The notes: generated from the letters alone by a model not told the origin. A stretch of DNA of 64,000 nt from Rhodocyclaceae bacterium (GCA_004379165.1 NKXK01000029.1:1-64000); one strand, 5' to 3'. Shown: positions 9,911-18,286, counted from the first letter of the stretch. Numbers and translations: made by a program.

Positions 9911-10652
9911 GGCCGCACACTGCACAGCCGGCGTCCTTCTTGAAGCGGACGCTACGCCATTCCATTTCCAGTGCATCGAGCAGCAACAGGCGGCCGGTCA
10001 GCGATTCGCCAATGCCAGCTACCAGTTTAAGCGCCTCGGCCGCCTGCATGGTGCCGACAATCCCGGTCAGCGGGGCGAATACGCCCATGACGGCGCAGCG
10101 CACCTCCTCAACGTCTTCCCCTTCCGGGAAAAGACAGTGGTAGCACGGCGAATCGTCTCGTCGCAGATCGTAGACGCTGATCTGGCCGTCAAAGCGGATG
10201 GCCGCGCCGGACACCAGCGGTTTGCGGTTATGGACACAGGCGCGATTGATGGCGTGGCGGGTGGCAAAGTTGTCGGTGCAGTCGAGCACGATATCGGCGG
10301 TCGCTACCAGAGCATCCAGTGACTCGCCGGACAGCCGTGCCTTGAGCGGCACAATGTCGATTTCGGGGTTGATGGCGGTGAGCGCAAGTTTGCCGGATTC
10401 GGCCTTGGCCATGCCGACGCGTGCCTGGGTGTGGAGAATCTGCCGCTGCAGATTGGTGAAATCCACGGTGTCATCATCGACCAGCGTCAGCTTGCCAATG
10501 CCGGCCGAGGCGAGGTAGAGCGCGGCCGGTGAACCGAGGCCGCCGGCGCCGATGATCAGGGCGTGTGTCGCCAGCAGCCGCTCCTGACCCTCGATGCCCA
10601 GCGCGTCAAGCAGGATGTGGCGGCTGTAACGCAGCAGTTGCTCGTCAGTCAT
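9807..10652 (-). CDS. moeB: ThiF/MoeB-type adenylyltransferase with C-terminal extension
   Basis: The 281-residue protein activates the C-terminus of a sulfur-carrier protein (MoaD or ThiS) by adenylation. It has RYSRHILLDALGIEGQERL at the start, the nucleotide motif GAGGLGSPAALYLASAGIG (about residues 36-54), the conserved NLQRQILH, the catalytic Asp region DCTDNFATRHAIN, and a zinc Cys pair in CYHC with a second in CAVC. Usual length is about 250. The last about 30 residues are antisense to ribD and look like read-through of a lost stop. It ends the envC-ctpA operon. MoeB versus ThiF is not certain from sequence alone. Confidence 0.85.
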   Translation of the reverse strand: MTDEQLLRYSRHILLDALGIEGQERLLATHALIIGAGGLGSPAALYLASAGIGKLTLVDDDTVDFTNLQRQILHTQARVGMAKAESGKLALTAINPEIDIVPLKARLSGESLDALVATADIVLDCTDNFATRHAINRACVHNRKPLVSGAAIRFDGQISVYDLRRDDSPCYHCLFPEGEDVEEVRCAVMGVFAPLTGIVGTMQAAEALKLVAGIGESLTGRLLLLDALEMEWRSVRFKKDAGCAVCGPTPAGQAPGYLPRPDADHESAGAVCRPGASAPAD

Positions 10653-10687
10653 TTGAGGCAGCAGTTTTCAGGGCGAACGCGGGAAGG

Positions 10688-11089
10688 CTACTTATACTCG
10701 CGCCACTCCGGCGGCGTTTCGTCATGGTCGCCGTGCGGACGGTGCTCCCAAGCCTTGACGTAGGCTTCCTGTGAGGAGCGCTTGAGACGCTTTTCCGGAG
10801 CACCCAAATTGTGCAACTGGGTTTCCTCGACGTAATGAATCAGCGCCCGAGTGAGCTTGCTCATCAGCGTGTTATCCAGGTGGTAGCCCTTGTCGACAAG
10901 ATGTTCCTCCAGTTCCTGCAGGGTATGCAGTTGCAAATCGTAGGCAACATCGACAGCCCGTTTCTCGTATTTGGGCGCAACTTCCACTTCTTCAAGGCGC
11001 TGGAGATCGTCAGCGGCCTCCGGAACCTGTCCCGGAGGAAACTTTGAAAACAGAATTTCACGTTCTTTCCTGAGGTCTGCTTTGCTCAT
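10688..11089 (-). CDS. Conserved small charged protein of unknown function
   Basis: About 133 residues, rich in Glu, Lys and Arg, with no signal peptide or membrane segment. The N-terminal part (MSKADLRKEREILFSKFPPGQVPEAADDLQRLEEVEV) and the middle (YDLQLHTLQELEEHLVDKGYHLD) look helical; the C-terminus is polar (HRPHGDHDETPPEWREYK). I do not recognise a family. Two adjacent ATGs are possible; the second (11089) is slightly better spaced from the GGGAGG ribosome-binding site. Coding is supported by its position in the envC-ctpA-moeB operon, 21 bases after ctpA and 35 before moeB, and by the good ribosome-binding site. Confidence 0.65.
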   Translation of the reverse strand: MSKADLRKEREILFSKFPPGQVPEAADDLQRLEEVEVAPKYEKRAVDVAYDLQLHTLQELEEHLVDKGYHLDNTLMSKLTRALIHYVEETQLHNLGAPEKRLKRSSQEAYVKAWEHRPHGDHDETPPEWREYK

Positions 11090-11110
11090 CATCCCTCCCG
11101 ATGATTCCGC

Positions 11111-12529
11111 TTACTGAACTTTATTCTGCATGATCTGCAGGCCCTTGAGAAGATTCAAGGCCTGCTGGAACTGGTAATCCGCCTTGCTCGCGTACTCGAG
11201 GCGACTTGGCATCTCATCGTCGGCATCGTCCTTGCCTTTTTCCTTGTCCTTGCCCGGTTTGGCAGGGGCCTTGGTTTGCGGCTTGACCTCGGGCTTGGGA
11301 TTGTCCTTGGCCGGTTCCTTGTCGCCGTTGCCGAGGTGACGCTCGAGATCTGCCTCACGGATCCGCGGGCCGGCACTGCCGTTGGGGCTTTCCTCGACGA
11401 CGATGTCCGGGACGATGCCCTTGGCCTGGATCGAGCGGCCTTCCGGGGTGAAGTAACGGGCCGTGGTCAGTTTGATTGCGCTGTTGCCAGGCAGTGGCAG
11501 CACGGATTGCACCGAGCCCTTGCCGAAGGTCTGGGTGCCGACGATGACGGCGCGCTTGTAGTCCTGCAGCGCACCAGCAACGATCTCAGAAGCCGACGCC
11601 GAACCACCGTTGACCAATACCACCATGGGAACCTTCTTGACCTCGACGGGCAGGGTCTTCAGCGGGTCTTCCTTGGTGCCGCGCAGATAGTCGCGCGGAC
11701 GGGCGAGGAATTCCTGTTTGGCGTCCTCGGTGCGACCATCTGTCGATACCACCTTGACGTCCGGCGGCAGGAAGGCGGCAGAGACGCCGATGGCGCCGTG
11801 CAGCAGGCCCCCCGGATCGTTGCGCAGGTCGAGGACGAGGCCGCGCAGCGGCCCTTCCTGGTAAACCTTGCCGACGTGCTTCGCCAGTTCGGCGACAGTG
11901 TTTTCCTGGAACTGCGTGACGCGAACCCAGCCGTAGCCCGGCTCGACGATCTTCGACTTGACGCTCTGGACCTTGATGACCTCGCGGACCAGCGTGATTT
12001 CCAGCGGCTTGCTTTCACCCTTGCGCAGGATGCTGAGCTTGATCGAGGTTTTCGGCTTGCCGCGCATCTTCTTGACGGCATCCGACAGGGTCAGGCCTTT
12101 GACCGGCGTTTCGTCAAGTTTGAAAATCAGGTCGCCGGACTTGATGCCGGCGCGATAAGCCGGGGTGTCTTCGATCGGCGAGACGACCTTGACCAGACCG
12201 TCTTCCATGCCGACTTCGATGCCGAGACCGCCGAATTCCCCCTGTGTGCCAACCTGCAGATCCTTGAAGGCATCGGCGTCGAGGTAGGCGGAATGGGGGT
12301 CGAGGTTGGAGAGCATGCCGGAAATGGCATTGCTGATCATCTTCTTGTCTTCAACCGGCTCGACGTAGCCCTGTTTGATCGCGCTATACACCTCGGCGAA
12401 GGTGCGAAGTTCATCGATCGGCAAGCCGGGCTTGGCCTCCTTGTCGGCGAGGGCGGGGATGTGCAGGCTGATCAGGGCCCCTGCGACGAAGCCGCCTACT
12501 ACCAAGCTGATGGTCTTTGCTTTGCTCAT
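11111..12529 (-). CDS. ctpA: C-terminal processing protease, S41 family
   Basis: This 472-residue periplasmic protease has a short N-terminal signal/anchor (about residues 5-28). A PDZ domain spans about 90-175 (GGLGIEVGMEDGLVKVVSPIEDTPAYRAGIKSGDLI). The S41 core carries LDLRNDPGGLL, the catalytic Ser in GGSASASEIVAGALQD and the catalytic Lys in TFGKGSVQ. The tail is Lys/Pro-rich. The chosen start overlaps the envC stop by ATGA. Coupling to envC suggests a role in cell-wall hydrolase turnover, as known for Prc/CtpA proteases. An ATG 15 bases upstream is an alternative start. Confidence 0.93.
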   Translation of the reverse strand: MSKAKTISLVVGGFVAGALISLHIPALADKEAKPGLPIDELRTFAEVYSAIKQGYVEPVEDKKMISNAISGMLSNLDPHSAYLDADAFKDLQVGTQGEFGGLGIEVGMEDGLVKVVSPIEDTPAYRAGIKSGDLIFKLDETPVKGLTLSDAVKKMRGKPKTSIKLSILRKGESKPLEITLVREVIKVQSVKSKIVEPGYGWVRVTQFQENTVAELAKHVGKVYQEGPLRGLVLDLRNDPGGLLHGAIGVSAAFLPPDVKVVSTDGRTEDAKQEFLARPRDYLRGTKEDPLKTLPVEVKKVPMVVLVNGGSASASEIVAGALQDYKRAVIVGTQTFGKGSVQSVLPLPGNSAIKLTTARYFTPEGRSIQAKGIVPDIVVEESPNGSAGPRIREADLERHLGNGDKEPAKDNPKPEVKPQTKAPAKPGKDKEKGKDDADDEMPSRLEYASKADYQFQQALNLLKGLQIMQNKVQ

Positions 12530-13986
12530 TTCAAACTTGCCCATTTTATCGGGTCGATCGGTTGCCCCTGGTGACGGAGCTCAAAGTATAAACCGGAATC
12601 CGGATTGCCCCCGCTATTGCCCACCGTGGCCACGGTTTCGCCACCTTTGACGGCCTGGCCGACGTGTTTGAGCAGCGAATCGTTGTTGCCGTAAATCGAC
12701 AGATAAGCATCGCCGTGATCCACAATCAGCAGGTTGCCGAAACCGCGCATCCATTCCGCAAAAACGACCCGGCCGCTGGCGATTGACTTGACCTCGCTGC
12801 CGGATCCCGCCTTGATGAACACGCCGCGCCAGGTGCCACCGCCATCTCGCGGGCTGCCGAAGCGGCCGGCGACCGAGCCGCGGACCGGCAGGCGCAGATT
12901 GCCCCGCTGTCGAGCAAAGCTGCCATCACTGGCCACCGGCTCGAAGCGGTTCTCGGCTTCGACTGATTTGTTCGGCGGAGGTTCGCTGGCGATCACCGTT
13001 CTTGGCGGATCGTCGGTGGCTCGATCACGGGTTTTCTCCGGACCCTTGTCGGCCGGCTTGCTCGCAGTGCTCTTTTGCCGTGCAACTTCCGCCTGGCGGG
13101 CTGCTTCCTCGGCCTTCGCCAGATTGGCGGCCTGGGCGGCGCGCTGTGCAGCCTGAGCGGCCTGCGCCGCCAGAATGCGGGAAAGGCGGTCGATCAGCTG
13201 AGTCATCCGTCGTTCGTTTTGCTGGAGATTGCCGATTTCCTTACGCTGAATGTTCACTTTGTCGGAAATCTGGGCGTACAGCTGCTTGCGCTGCTCACGC
13301 TGTTTCTGAAGTTCGGCGTGACGTTTCTGCTGTTCTGCTTCGACTTCCGCCAGTTCTTCGTGACGGGCCTTGGCATCCTTGGCCAGCGCTTTCTTGCGGT
13401 CGAGGGTGGCGTTGATTTCGCCCATCAGTTCGGCACGGTTCAGGGCAATGGCGGAAAGATAATGCAGGTCGCGCGCCATCTGATTGGGGTCGTCACCGTT
13501 GAGCAGCAGTTGCAGCGAGTCCGGTGTGCCACGCAGATACTGCTTGTAGAGCAGTTTCTCCAGCTGACTTTGCTGCTGGCTGAGCGTGGTACCCAGTTCC
13601 TGCGATTGCTGCTCCAGGCTTTTGAGCGTTTTTTGCAGTCGACCGCGCTGCTCGCCCAGGTCGTGGATATCGCGCTGCAGGTTCGATATCTGGCGCTCGG
13701 CGTCGCGCAGCCGGTCGGCGGCATCGCTCTTGTGTTCTTCGCTGGATGACAATTCCTTGCGCAGCGACTCGATGCGGCTGCGCAGTTCGCCGAGGTCGGC
13801 CTGCTTTTCTGCGATTTCCGGCGAGTTGGTCGAAGGCGCCGGTTTCAGCGGTTTGGCTTCGTTGCGAGCGGAGGCTGGCAGGGCCAGCAGCACGAGCGTC
13901 AGTGCCATGGCCAAGGTGCGCGATGCGGGCTGCGCGAAATTCGGGATTGAGCGGCGCTTGGCAGCGAGCGGCGGGGCCAAAGTCAT
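12526..13986 (-). CDS. envC: Murein hydrolase activator EnvC
   Basis: Starting at MTLAPPLAAKRR the product is about 486 residues; a start 36 bases upstream is also open. It has an N-terminal hydrophobic segment (MALTLVLLALPASA), a long coiled coil (about residues 50-280, with repeated Gln, Glu and Arg, such as LRKELSSSEEHKSDAADRLRDAE) and a C-terminal LytM/M23 domain (about 370-486). In that domain the zinc-ligand pattern is degenerate (GTWRGVFIKAGSGSEVKS, DHGDAYLSIYGN), as in EnvC, which activates amidases rather than cutting peptidoglycan itself. It acts at the septum in the periplasm. First gene of the envC-ctpA operon. Confidence 0.92.
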   Translation of the reverse strand: MTLAPPLAAKRRSIPNFAQPASRTLAMALTLVLLALPASARNEAKPLKPAPSTNSPEIAEKQADLGELRSRIESLRKELSSSEEHKSDAADRLRDAERQISNLQRDIHDLGEQRGRLQKTLKSLEQQSQELGTTLSQQQSQLEKLLYKQYLRGTPDSLQLLLNGDDPNQMARDLHYLSAIALNRAELMGEINATLDRKKALAKDAKARHEELAEVEAEQQKRHAELQKQREQRKQLYAQISDKVNIQRKEIGNLQQNERRMTQLIDRLSRILAAQAAQAAQRAAQAANLAKAEEAARQAEVARQKSTASKPADKGPEKTRDRATDDPPRTVIASEPPPNKSVEAENRFEPVASDGSFARQRGNLRLPVRGSVAGRFGSPRDGGGTWRGVFIKAGSGSEVKSIASGRVVFAEWMRGFGNLLIVDHGDAYLSIYGNNDSLLKHVGQAVKGGETVATVGNSGGNPDSGLYFELRHQGQPIDPIKWASLK

Positions 13987-14018
13987 TGGGGATTGATGTC
14001 GATTAAGGTCAGCGAAAT

Positions 14019-14047
14019 ACAAGTCGTTATTTTATAATGTTCAACTC
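14019..14047 (+). promoter_or_regulatory. Putative promoter and operator of the arsR-rhodanese operon
   Basis: A perfect TATAAT lies at 14033-14038, 30 bases before the TTG start of the ArsR gene. It sits inside an imperfect AT-rich dyad bounded by AGT and ACT (about 14020-14047), where an ArsR-type repressor could bind. No good -35 box is visible. Confidence 0.4.
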
Positions 14048-14067
14048 TGCCCACTTGAGGTTTTATC

Positions 14068-14385
14068 TTGGAACAGCCGACCATTAACCTGATCGACAAG
14101 CAAGAGCACATTGAAATGGCTGCTCGTGCGCTGAAAGCGATCGCGCATCCCCTGCGTCTGAAGATTTTGTGCGTGCTTGGCGACCAGGAAGCTTGCGTAC
14201 AGGAAATTGTCGACGCCGTCGGCACGTCGCAGAGCAATATTTCGCAGCACCTGGCCATTCTCCGCGAGAAAGGCGTGTTGTTGACGCGCAAGGATGCCAA
14301 CCGCGTGTTCTATCGCGTCGGGGATCAGCGGATCTTGCAATTGGTCGGCATGATGCGTGAAGTCTTCTGCGGGGTGGAGTCGTAA
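14068..14385 (+). CDS. ArsR-family regulator, SqrR/BigR-like persulfide sensor candidate
   Basis: This 105-residue winged-helix repressor uses a TTG start preceded by GAGG at 7 bases. The DNA-binding helix is VGTSQSNISQHLAILREKGVL (about residues 51-71). Metal-binding ArsR motifs are not evident. Instead Cys35 (in LKILC) and Cys101 (in REVFC) fall where the redox pair of SqrR/BigR sits (LMILC and YELFC); Cys43 is extra. Such regulators release DNA on forming a polysulfide bridge. The next gene is a rhodanese, which supports a reactive-sulfur role. It probably controls its own operon. Confidence 0.8.
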   Translation: MEQPTINLIDKQEHIEMAARALKAIAHPLRLKILCVLGDQEACVQEIVDAVGTSQSNISQHLAILREKGVLLTRKDANRVFYRVGDQRILQLVGMMREVFCGVES

Positions 14386-14387
14386 GC

Positions 14388-14813
14388 ATGCCTATGGAGT
14401 TTATCAACCAGAACATCCTGCTCATTTCGATCGTCGTCGTCAGCGGCCTTGGCCTGCTCTGGCCGATGTTCGCCCGTCCCTCGGGCAGTCCGGTCAATCC
14501 GGGCGAAGCGACACTACTGATCAACCGCGAGGATGCCATCGTTGTTGATGTTCGCGAGGCGGACGAGTTTGCTGCTGGTCATCTGCCGGATGCGCGCAAC
14601 ATTCCGGGAGGCAAACTTGCCGAGCGTATTTCGGAGATCGAGAAATACAAGGACAAGCCCATCATTGTCTGCTGCGCGACCGGGATGCGCTCCAACAAGG
14701 CCTGTGGCGAGTTGAAGAAAAGCGGTTTCAGCCGTATCAACAATCTTGCCGGCGGCGTTGATGCCTGGGTGGGGGCCGGTTATCCGATCAAAAAGGGAAG
14801 CCGCAACAAATGA
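14388..14813 (+). CDS. Membrane-anchored rhodanese-domain protein
   Basis: The 141-residue protein has an N-terminal membrane anchor (about residues 8-28) and a single rhodanese domain (about 40-135). The active-site loop is CCATGMRS with catalytic Cys at about residue 98-99; VVDVREADEFAAGHLPDARNIPGG is the classic entry motif. It should transfer sulfane sulfur, probably on the cytoplasmic face (GlpE/YibN type). It follows the ArsR gene by 2 bases and overlaps grxC by 4. YibN-like rhodanese next to grxC and secB is a common proteobacterial order. Confidence 0.9.
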   Translation: MPMEFINQNILLISIVVVSGLGLLWPMFARPSGSPVNPGEATLLINREDAIVVDVREADEFAAGHLPDARNIPGGKLAERISEIEKYKDKPIIVCCATGMRSNKACGELKKSGFSRINNLAGGVDAWVGAGYPIKKGSRNK

Positions 14814-15073
14814 CCGCTCCCGTCCTGATGTACACCACCGCGGTGTGCCCGTTTTGTATCCGTGCCAAGCAACTGCTCAAGGCACGCGGGGTGACCGAGA
14901 TCGAGGAGGTGCGTGTGGACCTCGACCCGGCACGGCGCGATGAAATGATGCAGAAAACCCAGCGGCGTACTGTTCCGCAAATCTACGTTGGCGAGACCCA
15001 TGTCGGGGGCTGCGACGAACTGCATGCCCTGGATGCGGCCGGCAAACTGATGCCGCTGCTTGAATCCGCCTGA
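14810..15073 (+). CDS. grxC: Glutaredoxin 3
   Basis: This 87-residue dithiol glutaredoxin has the CPFC active site (about residues 14-17), the cis-Pro motif TVPQIYVG and the GGCDEL glutathione-binding turn. It reduces disulfides and glutathione mixed disulfides in the cytoplasm. It overlaps the rhodanese stop by ATGA and precedes secB by 33 bases. Confidence 0.96.
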   Translation: MTAPVLMYTTAVCPFCIRAKQLLKARGVTEIEEVRVDLDPARRDEMMQKTQRRTVPQIYVGETHVGGCDELHALDAAGKLMPLLESA

Positions 15074-15106
15074 ACGCTTTTTTCACCGATTTACAGAAAG
15101 AAAATC

Positions 15107-15565
15107 ATGGAAGAGAACCTGCAACCGGTCTTCGGTATCGAGAAGCTGTACGTCAAGGATTTGTCGGTTGAAGTGCCGAACGCCCCGGAAATTTTCCTCG
15201 AGCGTGAGCAGCCGCAGATTGAGATCCAGCTGAATACCGGCGGTCGTGGCGTTGGCGAAGGCGTGTTCGAGGTTGTCCTGACCGTGACCGTGACCGCCAA
15301 GCTGGCTGAAAAGACGGTCTTCCTGGTTGAAGTCGGTCAGGCGGGCATCTTCCGCATCATGAATGTGCCGGAAGAGCAGATCGAGCCGCTGATCGCGGTC
15401 GCCTGCCCGAACATCCTCTTCCCGTATGCCCGCGAAGCAGTGTCCGATGCCGTTACCCGCGCCGGTTTCCAGCCGATCGTGCTGCAACCGGTCAATTTCG
15501 AAGGCATGTACATGCAGCGCCTGCAGGAACAAGCCGGCGCCCCGGCCGAAGCCTCGATTCAATAA
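15107..15565 (+). CDS. secB: Protein-export chaperone SecB
   Basis: The 152-residue tetrameric chaperone keeps preproteins unfolded and hands them to SecA. Family blocks include [19 protein letters not shown] (about residues 7-25), [28 protein letters not shown] (about 53-80) and [36 protein letters not shown] (about 101-135). Length is typical. The acidic residues at the SecA-contact strand are present. It lies between grxC and an SH3 protein, 3 bases apart from the latter. Confidence 0.97.
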   Translation: MEENLQPVFGIEKLYVKDLSVEVPNAPEIFLEREQPQIEIQLNTGGRGVGEGVFEVVLTVTVTAKLAEKTVFLVEVGQAGIFRIMNVPEEQIEPLIAVACPNILFPYAREAVSDAVTRAGFQPIVLQPVNFEGMYMQRLQEQAGAPAEASIQ

Positions 15566-15568
15566 GCC

Positions 15569-16015
15569 ATGATTCACGGGCGCCGCCTTCTCGCGACTGC
15601 CTGCCTGGCGCTCATCGCTGCGCCGGTGCTGGCGATCGACTACCGCTCGGTCGATGTGCCGGCGGCGATTCTTTACGATTCGCCCTCGCTGAAAGGCAAA
15701 AAGCTATACCTGATCAAGGCGCAGACGCCGGTCGAGGTCGTCGTCCGTCTCGAAGGCTGGTTCAAGGTGCGTGATGCCGAGGGCACGCTGGCCTGGCTGG
15801 AGGTAAAGCAGTTGAGCGAACGGCGCACGCTTGTCGTGACCGCAGCACGTGCCGAAATCCGGCAGGCTGACAAGGCCGAGGCTGCTGTGCTGGCCGAACT
15901 GGATAAGTGGGTGGCGGTTGAGTTTATCGAACCGGCTTCGCCGGGCTGGGCGAGAGTCCGGCATCGCGATGGCTTGACTGGTTTCGTGCGCGCGACGCAG
16001 GTTTGGGGTCTATGA
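15569..16015 (+). CDS. Secreted SH3-domain protein
   Basis: This 148-residue product has a cleavable signal peptide (about residues 1-22, ending APVLA). Two bacterial SH3-like units follow, at about 30-80 (ILYDSPSLKGKKLYLI, VEVVVRLEGWFKVRDAEGTLAWL) and about 88-148. The second, with ARAEIRQADKAEAAVLAEL and SPGWARVRHRDGLTGFV, is a typical SH3b ending. Such modules often bind peptidoglycan or metals. It sits between secB and gpsA with a 4-base overlap into gpsA, an arrangement conserved in betaproteobacteria. Function unknown. Confidence 0.85.
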   Translation: MIHGRRLLATACLALIAAPVLAIDYRSVDVPAAILYDSPSLKGKKLYLIKAQTPVEVVVRLEGWFKVRDAEGTLAWLEVKQLSERRTLVVTAARAEIRQADKAEAAVLAELDKWVAVEFIEPASPGWARVRHRDGLTGFVRATQVWGL

Positions 16016-17001
16016 AAATAAGCTTGCTCGGGGCAGGCGCCTGGGGGTCGGCCTTGTCGATCGCTTTTGCCGAGAAGCACGCGGTGACCTTGTGGTCGCG
16101 CGAGGCCGATGTGGCGGCCGAACTGCTGGCAAGCCGCGAGAACAAGCGATTTTTCCCCGGTTATTTCCTGCCTGACTCTGTACAGGTCGAAACCGATTTT
16201 GCGGCGGCCGTCCAGGGTGCCGAACTGCTGATTGTGTCTACGCCCATCGCCGGCCTGCGGCCAACCGCTGAGCGTCTGCGCGACCTCGGCGTGGCGACGC
16301 CGCTGCTCTGGGTTTGCAAGGGGTTCGAAGCCGGCAGCGGCTTGCTGCCGCATCAGGTGGTGGCGGAAGTCCTTGGCAGTGCAGCCGTCTGTGGCGCTTT
16401 ATCGGGTCCGAGTTTCGCCGAGGAAGTGGCGGCCGGTCAGCCGACTGCCGTGGCGCTGGCGGCGACCGATCCTGCATTTGCCCGTGAGGCGGCGCAGGCC
16501 CTGCACGGCAGCCGTCTGCGGATTTACGCCAACGACGATCTGATCGGTGTCGAGGTCGGTGGTGCAGTGAAGAACGTGCTGGCGATTGCGACCGGTGTTT
16601 GCGACGGCTTGGGGCTGGGCTTGAATTCCCGTGCGGCGCTGATGACGCGTGGCCTGGCAGAAATCGCCCGCCTTGGAGTGGCCCTCGGCGCTCAGCGTCA
16701 GACTTTCATGGGGCTGGCGGGCATGGGGGATCTGATCCTGACCTGTACCGGTGATTTGTCACGCAACCGGCGTGTCGGCCTGGCGCTGGCCGAGAACAAG
16801 TCGCTGCCCCAGATTCTCGACGATCTCGGTCATGTGGCGGAAGGTGTCTATACCGCCCGCGAGGTGGATCGCCTGGCGTCCTCGCTGGGGGTCGATATGC
16901 CGATCAGTGCCGCCGTGGCGGCGGTGCTCGATGGTCGCCTGTCGGCGGCGCAAGCCTTGGCGCAACTGATGTCGCGCGATCCGAAGGCGGAAATCGCCTG
17001 A
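16012..17001 (+). CDS. gpsA: Glycerol-3-phosphate dehydrogenase (NAD(P)+)
   Basis: The 329-residue cytoplasmic enzyme makes sn-glycerol 3-phosphate for phospholipid synthesis. It opens with the Rossmann motif ISLLGAGAWGSALSIAFAEKHAVTLWSR. Further motifs are SGPSFAEEVAAGQPTAV (about residues 133-149), the catalytic Lys region GGAVKNVLAIATGVCDGLGLGLN (about 183-205), and GLAGMGDLILTCTGDLSRNRRVG. The ATG at 16012 is preferred over an upstream TTG because it gives the family N-terminus and an ATGA overlap with the SH3 gene. Confidence 0.97.
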   Translation: MKISLLGAGAWGSALSIAFAEKHAVTLWSREADVAAELLASRENKRFFPGYFLPDSVQVETDFAAAVQGAELLIVSTPIAGLRPTAERLRDLGVATPLLWVCKGFEAGSGLLPHQVVAEVLGSAAVCGALSGPSFAEEVAAGQPTAVALAATDPAFAREAAQALHGSRLRIYANDDLIGVEVGGAVKNVLAIATGVCDGLGLGLNSRAALMTRGLAEIARLGVALGAQRQTFMGLAGMGDLILTCTGDLSRNRRVGLALAENKSLPQILDDLGHVAEGVYTAREVDRLASSLGVDMPISAAVAAVLDGRLSAAQALAQLMSRDPKAEIA

Positions 17002-17026
17002 TCAGTTGGTCGTCGGCGGGCGGCGC

Positions 17027-17491
17027 TCAGACGGCGCCGCTGAAGCCGATTTGCCGCCAGGCTTCGAAAATGGTGACGGCGGCGGCATTGGACAGATTCA
17101 GGCTGCGCTGGCCGGGCAGCATCGGTAGCCGCAGCCGTTGTTCGGCCGAAAACTCTTCACGGACCGCCTCGGGGAGACCGGCCGTTTCACAACCAAAAAC
17201 GAAGACATCCCCATCACGCAATGCTGTGCTGTACGGATTGCCGCTTCCCCGCGTGGTCATCGCGAACAGGCGACGTCCGGCCAGCGCCTGTTTGCAGGCC
17301 TGCCAGTCGGCATGACGCCGGATGCTCGCGTATTCGTGATAATCGAGCCCGGCACGGCGTAGCGACTTGTCGCTGACATCGAATCCAAGCGGTTCCACCA
17401 GGTGCAGTTCGGTGCCGGTGTTGGCACACATGCGGATGATATTGCCTGTGTTTGGGGGGATCTCGGGTTGATAGAGGACGACGGCGAGCAT
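17027..17491 (-). CDS. trmL: tRNA (cytidine(34)-2'-O)-methyltransferase
   Basis: This 154-residue SPOUT methyltransferase modifies the wobble ribose of tRNA-Leu. Visible blocks are VVLYQPEIPPNTGNIIRMCANTG (about residues 4-26), the FGCETAGLPEAV cofactor loop (about 98-110) and the knotted C-terminal LPMLPGQRSLNLSNAAAVTIFEAWRQ (about 123-148). Length is standard. It is convergent with gpsA and follows comF on the same strand. Confidence 0.95.
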   Translation of the reverse strand: MLAVVLYQPEIPPNTGNIIRMCANTGTELHLVEPLGFDVSDKSLRRAGLDYHEYASIRRHADWQACKQALAGRRLFAMTTRGSGNPYSTALRDGDVFVFGCETAGLPEAVREEFSAEQRLRLPMLPGQRSLNLSNAAAVTIFEAWRQIGFSGAV

Positions 17492-17544
17492 GTGTTTTGG
17501 TGAATCAGGGCAGCTGGGTAAGTGAAGGGCACATTAAACCACGA

Positions 17545-18264
17545 TCAGTGCCGCACAGCGCGGGCGAGCACGGCGACGGTCACTGTGCTGGCGCCATGCA
17601 GGTGAAGGATCCGGGCGCATTCGCTGGCGGTGGCGCCGGTGGTCAGGACGTCGTCGACGAGCAGGACCCGCTCGCCGCTGAGGTCGCGGCGACACTCGAA
17701 GGCGCCGCGTACGTTGCTGCTGCGTTCCTTTAACGGCAGCGCCGCCTGCGGTGGGGTATCCCGGCAACGGAGCAGGCTGCTGCGGTCAACCTTAAAATTC
17801 AGCAGATTTCCGATCCGTCGGGCAATTTCGGCGGACTGGTTGAAGCCGCGCTTGCGTAGGCGCGCCGGGTGTAGTGGCAGCGGCATGATTAGGCTGATGT
17901 CGCGGCAGGCGCAACACCCGGCCAGTTCTGCAGCTGCCCATTCGGCGACCACCAATTGGTGTCCGTACTTCAGCGCATGAATGATGCGGTCAACCGGAAA
18001 TTCGTACAAAAACGGGGCGAGGGTAGCCTCGAAATGCGGTGGCGTTTTCAGGCAGGCGCCACAGCGATCGCCACACGCTGTCGGCAGGGCGCACTGCGGG
18101 CAGGTCTCTTCAGGCAGCCTGGGCAGATCCAGATTGCACGCCGGGCAGAGCAGGGTGTCACCGCTGTCGGCTTCGCAGAGCAGGCAAGTGCCCGGCAACA
18201 GCGCATCCCGCAGGGTGCGCCCGAGTCTGCTCAGAGGTGCGAGTGGGTGAGGTAGAATTGACAT
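17545..18264 (-). CDS. ComF family phosphoribosyltransferase-like protein
   Basis: The 239-residue protein has an N-terminal double zinc finger (CLLCEADSGDTLLCPACNLDLPRLPEETCPQCALPTACGDRCGACL, about residues 24-70). A PRTase fold follows, with the PRPP loop RVLLVDDVLTTGATASECARIL (about 205-225) and the RKRGFNQSAEIAR motif. ComF is needed for DNA uptake in naturally competent bacteria; relatives are called GntX/ComF. The ATG at 18264 is chosen because the zinc-finger domain starts just after it, and longer starts would run into the bioB promoter. It is divergent from bioB. Confidence 0.9.
   Translation of the reverse strand: MSILPHPLAPLSRLGRTLRDALLPGTCLLCEADSGDTLLCPACNLDLPRLPEETCPQCALPTACGDRCGACLKTPPHFEATLAPFLYEFPVDRIIHALKYGHQLVVAEWAAAELAGCCACRDISLIMPLPLHPARLRKRGFNQSAEIARRIGNLLNFKVDRSSLLRCRDTPPQAALPLKERSSNVRGAFECRRDLSGERVLLVDDVLTTGATASECARILHLHGASTVTVAVLARAVRH
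17780..17800 (-). repeat. Possible degenerate dispersed repeat in comF
   Basis: Plus-strand CTGCGGTCAACCTTAAAATT keeps the CTGCGGTCAAC and AATT parts but lacks the CGCGG block. Weak; frame differs from the pilus copies. Confidence 0.25.
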
Positions 18265-18286
18265 CCGCTCGGAGCTCTCCGATAAT
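18258..18286 (+). promoter_or_regulatory. Sigma70 promoter of bioB
   Basis: A perfect TTGACA (18258-18263) and GATAAT (18281-18286) are separated by 17 bases, about 50 bases upstream of the bioB ATG. The -35 box overlaps the comF start codon on the other strand. An AT-rich dyad (TAATT-CAT-AATTA, 18283-18295) covers the -10 box and downstream bases and could be an operator. Confidence 0.7.

Noticed and set aside
11276-12574. Plus-strand open frame of 432 codons
   Set aside because: Antisense to ctpA, with a low-complexity composition and no motif.
16181-16202. GGTCGAAACCGATTTTGCGG in gpsA as a repeat copy
   Set aside because: It shares only scattered bases with the repeat core and encodes conserved GpsA residues.
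17020-17040. GC-rich hairpin between gpsA and trmL as terminator
   Set aside because: It overlaps the trmL end, has a 7-bp stem and no T-run on either strand.
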